The translations under genes were made by a program, and so were the position numbers. Shown piece after piece: positions 58,379 through 64,000 of a stretch of DNA of 64,000 bases; within the stretch, counting starts at the first letter, position 1; every line of letters starts with the position of its first letter. Location of the stretch: the NCBI GenBank assembly GCA_022841475.1, contig JALHRJ010000008.1, forward strand, positions 48,565-112,564, written 5' to 3'. The notes beneath the pieces were generated by a model that saw nothing but the letters and a program-made list of their open reading frames with translations, had not been told where the DNA came from and searched no databases. Source of the stretch: Cyclobacteriaceae bacterium. GTDB taxonomy: Bacteria > Bacteroidota > Bacteroidia > Cytophagales > Cyclobacteriaceae.

Positions 58379-58404
58379 TTGAAGCTTCAAATTGTGTATC
58401 TTCG
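58379..58404 (+). promoter_or_regulatory. Promoter-like TATCTTCG just before CotH gene
   Basis: TATCTTCG at 58397-58404 resembles the Bacteroidota -7 element TAnnTTTG with one mismatch, and TTG lies at 58379. The ATG at 58410 comes six bases later, so the leader would be very short or absent. Confidence 0.3.
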
Positions 58405-58409
58405 CGTTA

Positions 58410-60062
58410 ATGAATTTTACATTCCTTGTGAGATTACGGAAGTATAGTCTTATCCTTCTTGGAGTAGGATTTTTTAATACGGCAACGGCTCAAACATTCA
58501 CCTCTTCAAACCTGCCCATTATTGTTATCAACACAACCAATGGACAATCCATCCCGGATGAACCGAAAATTAGTGCGACCATGGGTGTCATCGATAATGG
58601 CCCCGGTACCCGAAACAACCTGACTGATGCCTTCAATAATTACAACGGGAAAATAGGTATTGAAATCCGCGGATCTTCCTCTCAGATGTTTCCTAAAAAG
58701 CAATATGGCATTGAATTAAGAAATAACCTGGGTGAAGGCATCAATGCTCCTTTACTTGGCATGCCTGCAGAAGAAGACTGGGTTCTCTTTGCACCGTATA
58801 ATGATAAAAGTCTGATGCGTGATGTGCTGGCTTATAAACTAGGCCGCGACTTAGGTCAATATGCGCCCCGCACTCGGTTTTGTGAAGTAGTATTGAATGG
58901 TCAGTATCAGGGAATTTATGTTTTGATTGAAAAAATCAAACGCGATAATAATCGTGTGGATATCAATTCTCTTAATGCCGATGAAAATAGTGGCGATAAT
59001 CTTACGGGTGGCTATATTATTAAAATAGATAAACTTACCGGCAGCGGTAATGGGGGTTGGTCGTCTTCATTCACACCGCCCGGTCGCAATGGTTCTCAAA
59101 CAATATTTTTTCAATATGATTATCCCAAAGCGGCAGACATAACAAGCCAGCAACGAAATTACATTCAACAGTTTATCGCAAACTTTGAGGGAACTCTCTC
59201 GGGTACCAATTTTACGAACCCTGTAAATGGTTATACGAGCTTTATTGATACTGATTCGTTCATTGATTTTTTTATTGCGAATGAGATAAGTAAAAATGTT
59301 GATGGGTATCGCTTAAGTACCTACCTGCACAAAGACAAAGATTCCAATGGCGGCAAATTGAAAATGGGTCCGATCTGGGATTTTAACCTGGGTTTTGGTA
59401 ACGCAAATTATTGCACACAAGGAAACCCGGAAGGATGGGTGACAAATTTTAATAGCCTGTGTCCACAGGATTTTTGGTTGATTCCATTTTGGTGGAATCG
59501 TCTGCAACAGGATGGAGCTTACCGCAGTAAGTTAGCAGCTCGGTGGAAATCATTGCGCGACAATCAATTTCAAACTGACAAAATACTTGCCTACATCGAT
59601 TCGGTAGCAACAGTTTTAAATGCAGAATCCCAACAACGCAATTTTGTACGTTGGCCAGTATTAGGTCAATATATATGGCCGAATTATTATGTTGGCGCTT
59701 CGTTTCAGGCTGAAGTCGATTGGTTAAAAAATTGGGTGGTCAACAGAATGAATTGGTTGGATACAAACATGCCCAAAGTAATCACCGATGTAAAAGAAGT
59801 CTCTGAAATTGAAGTATCTGTATATCCTAATCCGTTTCAACAGGAGGTTGAGGTAAAGTATACCATGCAACACTCCGGCACTTTTTCAATTCAGGTATTT
59901 GACATAGTGGGCCGCCAGGTAATTTCTGAAAGTGAAAGCCGCGAGCAACCTGGCACGTATCAGTTTAAATTGCCCAAACAAGATTTGCCAGAGGGTGTCT
60001 ACTATTATAAAGCCAGCACGGGGTCAATACCGATATCCGGCAAGATTATCAAGCGCCAGTAA
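58410..60062 (+). CDS. CotH-type kinase-fold protein, T9SS type A
   Basis: A 550-residue secreted protein. The start ATG at 58410 (MNFTFLVRLRKYSLILLGVG) puts a signal peptide at the N-terminus (cleavage near TATA/QT). Residues ~30-430 match the CotH kinase-like domain: RGSSSQMFPKKQYGIELRNN, EEDWVLFAPYNDKSLMRDVL, GIYVLIEKIKRD, and MGPIWDFNLGFGNANYC. The C-terminal ~80 residues (VYPNPFQQEVEVKYTM to GKIIKR) are the T9SS type A sorting domain with YPNPF. Spore-coat CotH is a protein kinase; here the surface role is unknown. Confidence 0.93.
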   Translation: MNFTFLVRLRKYSLILLGVGFFNTATAQTFTSSNLPIIVINTTNGQSIPDEPKISATMGVIDNGPGTRNNLTDAFNNYNGKIGIEIRGSSSQMFPKKQYGIELRNNLGEGINAPLLGMPAEEDWVLFAPYNDKSLMRDVLAYKLGRDLGQYAPRTRFCEVVLNGQYQGIYVLIEKIKRDNNRVDINSLNADENSGDNLTGGYIIKIDKLTGSGNGGWSSSFTPPGRNGSQTIFFQYDYPKAADITSQQRNYIQQFIANFEGTLSGTNFTNPVNGYTSFIDTDSFIDFFIANEISKNVDGYRLSTYLHKDKDSNGGKLKMGPIWDFNLGFGNANYCTQGNPEGWVTNFNSLCPQDFWLIPFWWNRLQQDGAYRSKLAARWKSLRDNQFQTDKILAYIDSVATVLNAESQQRNFVRWPVLGQYIWPNYYVGASFQAEVDWLKNWVVNRMNWLDTNMPKVITDVKEVSEIEVSVYPNPFQQEVEVKYTMQHSGTFSIQVFDIVGRQVISESESREQPGTYQFKLPKQDLPEGVYYYKASTGSIPISGKIIKRQ

Positions 60063-60175
60063 TTCATTCCGTTGATTTAGCCATTAACATAGTTTTCTGG
60101 TTAATTACTTCCCGTCAGCTATGATAATTCGATTATTGTGAGCAATTTAATCCCTCAATAATCCATAACCTGACT

Positions 60176-61495
60176 ATGTATAACCGCAGAGATTTTATCA
60201 GGCAATCCGCCCTTGCCGGTGCAGGTGTTTTGTTAGCCCCTTCTGTTTTTAGTCTTGGCAAATCACAAATCGAAAAAGTTGTGGTTGGTGTAGTGGGCAC
60301 CAATAGTCGCGGTCATTACCTCGCTCGCATGTTTGCACAATTACCCAATGTTGAGGTGGGTTACATTTGTGATGTAGATCAAAAGGTACTAGATAAAACT
60401 GTTGCAGAAATTGAAAAGCTAACAGGTAAAAAACCGAAAGGCGAAAAAGATGTACGCAAGTTGGTGGAAGCAAAAGACCTGGACGCGCTAGTGATTGCCG
60501 CACCCGATCATTGGCATGCTCCGGCTACATTAATGGCGCTTAAAGCTGGCAAGCATGTGTATGTAGAAAAACCTTGTTCGCATAATCCTGCAGAAGGAGA
60601 AATGTTAGTGGCTGCAGCCGAAAAATATAAGAAGGTGGTGCAGATGGGTAATCAGCGCAGATCATTTCCGCGCATGATTGAAGCCATGCAGGAATTACAT
60701 CAGGGAATTATCGGCCGCGTATATTTTGCAAAAGGTTGGTATGCCAATGCCCGCAAGCCTATTGGCATTGGTAACGTGGCACCTGTACCCGCTCATCTTG
60801 ACTATGAACTCTGGCAAGGACCGGCACCACGCAAACCCTTTAAAGATAATTTGATTCATTACAACTGGCATTGGTTCTGGAACTGGGGCACGGGTGAAGC
60901 CTTGAATAATGGGACACATGAAATTGATATGATGCGCTGGGGCCTGGGGGTTGATTATCCAACGAAAGTGGTTTCGGCTGGGGGTCGGTTTGCTTTTAAA
61001 GATGATTGGGAAACTCCGGATACACAGACCATCACGTACGAGTTTGCCAACAATACAGCCATGACCTGGGAGGGAAGGAGTTGCAACGATTACGATGAAG
61101 CAAGAAGTGGCCGCGGAGTAATTTTTTATGGCGAGAAAGGAACCATGGTTATTCCGGGTGGCGATGATTATAAAGTTTATGAGTTGGGTAGTAAACTAAT
61201 AAAAGAAGTAAAGACAACCATTCAACAAGCCGATGCCACCAACACCATGGGCATGGGTGAAAAACTGGATAGTTTGCACTTGCAGAATTTTGTAGATGCC
61301 ATTCGTGGCAAAGTGAAACATAACTCTCCAATCATCGATGGCCATAAGTCTACTCTGTTACCTCAACTAGGTAACATTGCCTACCGGGCCGGCAATACAA
61401 TTCATTTAGATGCTAGCGGAAAGATCAAAGACAATAAAGCGGCTGCGGCTTTATGGAGTCGCGAATATGAAAAGGGGTGGGAAATGAAACTCTAA
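60176..61495 (+). CDS. Tat-exported Gfo/Idh/MocA dehydrogenase
   Basis: A 439-residue NAD(P)-binding oxidoreductase with an N-terminal Tat signal (NRRDFIRQSALAGAGVLLA), so it is folded in the cytoplasm and moved to the periplasm with its cofactor. The nucleotide-binding motif is VVGVVGTNSRGHYLARM, and the catalytic region includes AGKHVYVEKPCSHN and a conserved NGTHEIDMMRWGLG segment. Exported members oxidise the C3 hydroxyl of glycosides in the known 3-keto pathways. The next gene, nine bases downstream, encodes a DUF1080 hydrolase, which fits that role. Confidence 0.92.
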   Translation: MYNRRDFIRQSALAGAGVLLAPSVFSLGKSQIEKVVVGVVGTNSRGHYLARMFAQLPNVEVGYICDVDQKVLDKTVAEIEKLTGKKPKGEKDVRKLVEAKDLDALVIAAPDHWHAPATLMALKAGKHVYVEKPCSHNPAEGEMLVAAAEKYKKVVQMGNQRRSFPRMIEAMQELHQGIIGRVYFAKGWYANARKPIGIGNVAPVPAHLDYELWQGPAPRKPFKDNLIHYNWHWFWNWGTGEALNNGTHEIDMMRWGLGVDYPTKVVSAGGRFAFKDDWETPDTQTITYEFANNTAMTWEGRSCNDYDEARSGRGVIFYGEKGTMVIPGGDDYKVYELGSKLIKEVKTTIQQADATNTMGMGEKLDSLHLQNFVDAIRGKVKHNSPIIDGHKSTLLPQLGNIAYRAGNTIHLDASGKIKDNKAAAALWSREYEKGWEMKL

Positions 61496-61503
61496 CATGT
61501 TGA

Positions 61504-62856
61504 ATGATGAAACTACTTGGATTACTCATATGCATGGTGCTGATACAACCAGCAACGGCAAGTCCATTTCAAGGCAAAGCGAAATGGACAAAACTTTTTA
61601 ACGGAAAAGATTTGACCGGCTGGAAACAAGTGAATGGGAAAGCCACCTATGAAGTAGTTGACGGAATGATTGTGGGCTCGTGTGTCAGCGATTCTCCCAA
61701 TTCATTTCTGGCTACTGCCAAAGAGTATGGGGATTTTATCTTCGAAGTCCAGGTCAAAATCGATGCCGGCATTAACTCAGGCATACAATTTCGCAGTCAT
61801 CAACGACCCGAAGATGGTCGTGTGTTTGGCTATCAAATGGAAGTAGATCATCGTAAAGAGCGTTCATGGTCGGGAGGAATCTATGATGAAGCAAGACGGG
61901 GTTGGATTTATGCTCTTGAACTAAATCCACCAGCACGACAAGCCTATAAGTGGGGTGACTGGAATACCTATCGTATTGAATGTATTGGATCCACCATCCG
62001 CACATGGGTGAATAATGTGCCCGCTGTTTACCTGGTGGATGATGCCTCCCTCAGTGGGTTGATTGGGTTACAAGTTCATTCTGTGTATAGCCCCGAAGGT
62101 GTTGGGAAAAAAACGTACTGGAAAAATATCCGGATTCAAACTGAAAATCTACAGCCCACACCGATTGATAATATCACCGTGGTAAATCTTGTGCCCAATA
62201 CGTTATCTGAATTGGAAAAGCAACAGGGGTTTCGATTGTTGTGGGATGGTGCAAGTACGAAAGGATGGCGCGGAGCATTTAAAGATCAGTTTCCTGAAAA
62301 AGGTTGGGAAATTAAAGAGGGGGTGCTTTCGGTGTTGCCCTCAGGCGGAGCAGAATCTGCTCATGGCGGAGATATTATTTCGGATGAAAAGTTTGGTGCA
62401 TTTGAGTTGACCTTTGATTTTAAATTTGCAGAAGGTGCCAACAGTGGAGTTAAATATTTTGTAGATGAAAAATATCTTTCCACGGGTTCAGCCATTGGGT
62501 TAGAATATCAGATTCTTGATAACGAACGCCATCCCGATGCCAAAGAAGGTGTGGTAGGCAATCGCACCTTGGGCTCATTATATGATTTGATTCCGGCACT
62601 TAAAATTTCTGATATTCCGAGAGTATGGAATGAAGGTCGCATAGTTGTTTATCCCGATAACCGGATTGAACATTGGTTGAATGGCCGCAAGATCGTGGAG
62701 TATCAACGCGGAACACCGATCTATAATGCACTCGTAGCGCGCAGCAAGTACAATGTGTGGGACGGTTTTGGTATGGTTGACAAAGGTCATATCTTGTTAC
62801 AAGATCATGGCGATGCTGTTTCATTCCGCAGTATTAAAATCAGGGAGTTGAAATAA
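61504..62856 (+). CDS. Two-domain DUF1080 (3-keto-disaccharide hydrolase type)
   Basis: A 450-residue exported protein with signal peptide (LLGLLICMVLIQPATA). It has two LamG-like DUF1080 units: ~25-215 (KLFNGKDLTGWKQV, INSGIQFRSHQR) and ~235-448 (LLWDGASTKGWRGAF, ANSGVKYFVD, GLEYQILDNERHPDA). DUF1080 proteins include 3-keto-glycoside hydrolases and lyases in Bacteroidota. The duplicated form is less common than single copies. The stop codon overlaps the next start by one base (TAATG). Confidence 0.92.
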   Translation: MMKLLGLLICMVLIQPATASPFQGKAKWTKLFNGKDLTGWKQVNGKATYEVVDGMIVGSCVSDSPNSFLATAKEYGDFIFEVQVKIDAGINSGIQFRSHQRPEDGRVFGYQMEVDHRKERSWSGGIYDEARRGWIYALELNPPARQAYKWGDWNTYRIECIGSTIRTWVNNVPAVYLVDDASLSGLIGLQVHSVYSPEGVGKKTYWKNIRIQTENLQPTPIDNITVVNLVPNTLSELEKQQGFRLLWDGASTKGWRGAFKDQFPEKGWEIKEGVLSVLPSGGAESAHGGDIISDEKFGAFELTFDFKFAEGANSGVKYFVDEKYLSTGSAIGLEYQILDNERHPDAKEGVVGNRTLGSLYDLIPALKISDIPRVWNEGRIVVYPDNRIEHWLNGRKIVEYQRGTPIYNALVARSKYNVWDGFGMVDKGHILLQDHGDAVSFRSIKIRELK

Positions 62857-63926
62857 TGTCGGAGAAAAAGAACATGCAGCCCATTAAAACCGCTATACTT
62901 TCGTATGGCATGTCGGGGGAGGTTTTTCATGCCCCGTTAATTCATGCGCATCCCGGGTTTGAGTTAACCACCGTAGTTCAGCGCAGTAAGAACACCGCTA
63001 CAGCGCATTATCCATCGTGCAAAATTGTAAGTTCGGTAGATGAAGCTATGGCTGATCCAGCCATTGAGTTGGTTATCGTAAATACTCCCAACGAATTACA
63101 TTTTCCTCAAACCGTTCAGGCTTTGCAGGCCGGCAAGCATGTAGTGGTAGAGAAACCATTCACCGTTACAATCAAAGAGGCCGATGATTTAATTGGTTTA
63201 GCAAAAAAATTAAACAAAACATTAACGGTATTTCAAAGCAGGCGTTGGGATGGCGATTTCCTTACGTTAAAAAAAGTAATCGAAAATAAATGGGTGGGTC
63301 GCATCGTAGAATTCGAAGCTCATTATGATCGCTTTCGCAATTACATCGAACCTAATTCATGGAAGGAAGAAACGGGCGTGGGCAAAGGAATTCTTTACAA
63401 CCTCGGTTCGCATATGCTCGATCAGGTGGTGGTGCTGTTTGGAATGCCCAATGAGGTGGATGCGCGCATTGGCACACAACGCACTGGTGGCCGGGTGGAT
63501 GACTTTTATGACATTCGCTTAACCTACGAAGGATTGAATGTAATTGTTAAATCGAGTTACCTCGTGCGCGAGCAAGGGCCGCGCTACCAGTTGCATGGCA
63601 CCGAGGGTTCGTTTATCACCAGCAGCAATGTCGATCCGCAAGAGCAGGCGTTGAAAGAAAAAAAGATTCCGGGGAGTGCAGGGTGGGGTACTTTACCAAA
63701 AGAAAACTGGAGCCGGCTTAATACTACTATCAATGGATTGCATGTAGAGTCTACCATCGAAACAATTCCCGGTGATTATCTTGGGTTCTATCAGAATTTA
63801 TATGAAGTAATTCGCGAAGGCAAAACATTGGCTGTAATGCCAGAACAATCGCGCGATGTGATTAAATTGATTGAAGCCGCCTATGAAAGTAATAAAACAA
63901 GAAAAGCAGTAAGAGTTGAAAGCTAA
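62856..63926 (+). CDS. Gfo/Idh/MocA oxidoreductase, cytoplasmic
   Basis: A 356-residue NAD(P)-dependent oxidoreductase without signal peptide. The N-terminal Rossmann segment is PIKTAILSYGMSGEVFHAPL, and the dinucleotide or substrate region holds AGKHVVVEKPFTVTIKEAD and FQSRRWDGDFLTLKK, as in the YhhX/galactose-dehydrogenase-like branch. It ends the operon, with a one-base overlap with the DUF1080 gene, so the three products should act in series. It probably reduces or oxidises the keto-sugar imported from the periplasm (inference). Confidence 0.92.
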   Translation: MSEKKNMQPIKTAILSYGMSGEVFHAPLIHAHPGFELTTVVQRSKNTATAHYPSCKIVSSVDEAMADPAIELVIVNTPNELHFPQTVQALQAGKHVVVEKPFTVTIKEADDLIGLAKKLNKTLTVFQSRRWDGDFLTLKKVIENKWVGRIVEFEAHYDRFRNYIEPNSWKEETGVGKGILYNLGSHMLDQVVVLFGMPNEVDARIGTQRTGGRVDDFYDIRLTYEGLNVIVKSSYLVREQGPRYQLHGTEGSFITSSNVDPQEQALKEKKIPGSAGWGTLPKENWSRLNTTINGLHVESTIETIPGDYLGFYQNLYEVIREGKTLAVMPEQSRDVIKLIEAAYESNKTRKAVRVES

Positions 63927-64000
63927 AAGCTTCAAAGTTGAAAGCTTAAAGCAAGAAGATGAAAGATCAAAAGTATTGTATAAAATATCTTATGTCCAAT
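63927..64000. other. Right edge of window, short repeats
   Basis: The remaining 74 bases are AT-rich with two near-copies of GTTGAAAGCT (about 63917 and 63932) and AAAGCTT. No coding sequence begins before the window ends. Confidence 0.4.

Noticed and set aside
1..64000. tRNA, rRNA, CRISPR array, prophage or full IS element
   Set aside because: No cloverleaf with a T-arm motif, no regularly spaced repeats and no transposase with catalytic residues were found by reading the gaps and frames.

Overview
The window looks like chromosome of a gliding-type Bacteroidota bacterium, most likely a member of Cytophagales (inference). Evidence: a SusC/SusD pair, secreted proteins with type IX secretion (T9SS) type A and type B C-terminal domains, a 7TMR-DISM receptor, many FtsX/MacB-type permeases without their own ATPase, outer-membrane beta-barrel proteins, and weak ribosome-binding sites with TAnnTTTG-like promoters. 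No rRNA, tRNA, CRISPR array, phage or complete insertion sequence was seen, and no stretch over 300 bases lacks a gene.

Layout. 1-9.3 kb: housekeeping and accessory genes (a nitrilase cut by the window edge, a voltage-gated K+ channel, a VF530 protein, an Asp-box propeller exported by T9SS, a DUF2911 protein, an amidohydrolase, OsmC), with a first cassette-like module at 6.7-7.4 kb. 9.3-21.6 kb: a polysaccharide utilisation locus made of a membrane receptor fused to a transposase-type zinc ribbon, SusC, SusD, a LamG lipoprotein, a GH144-type endo-glucanase and a GH3 beta-glucosidase. The enzyme pair points to beta-1,2-glucan. 21.6-38.9 kb: beta-barrels, YebC, permeases, an amidohydrolase, a TauE/SafE exporter, cupin, GNAT, a TIM-barrel isomerase-like protein with an SGNH hydrolase, a very large T9SS protein, Dps and MsrB. 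REP-like palindromes lie in several of the gaps.

38.9-43.4 kb is the most unusual region. Small AT-rich gene modules are bounded by matching inverted repeats of the form GTTAGC...GCTAAC and separated by imperfect palindromes. This is the architecture of integron gene cassettes with attC sites, but there is no integrase in the window. Two 117-base spacers are 97% identical. Two cassette genes (a membrane protein and a ParE/RelE-type toxin) carry an in-frame nonsense codon inside conserved sequence, and a third has a stop at codon 4 or else a TTG start.

43.4-64 kb: pirin, TerC, a YdeI-like protein, an inositol oxygenase/sodium symporter operon, three large FtsX-type permease genes or companions under a PadR regulator, DinB, SRPBCC and CHAD proteins, a pyruvate-kinase-like enzyme, a CotH-type T9SS protein, and a final operon of Tat-exported dehydrogenase, two-domain DUF1080 hydrolase and cytoplasmic-type dehydrogenase. 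That operon fits the oxidative 3-keto-glycoside route.
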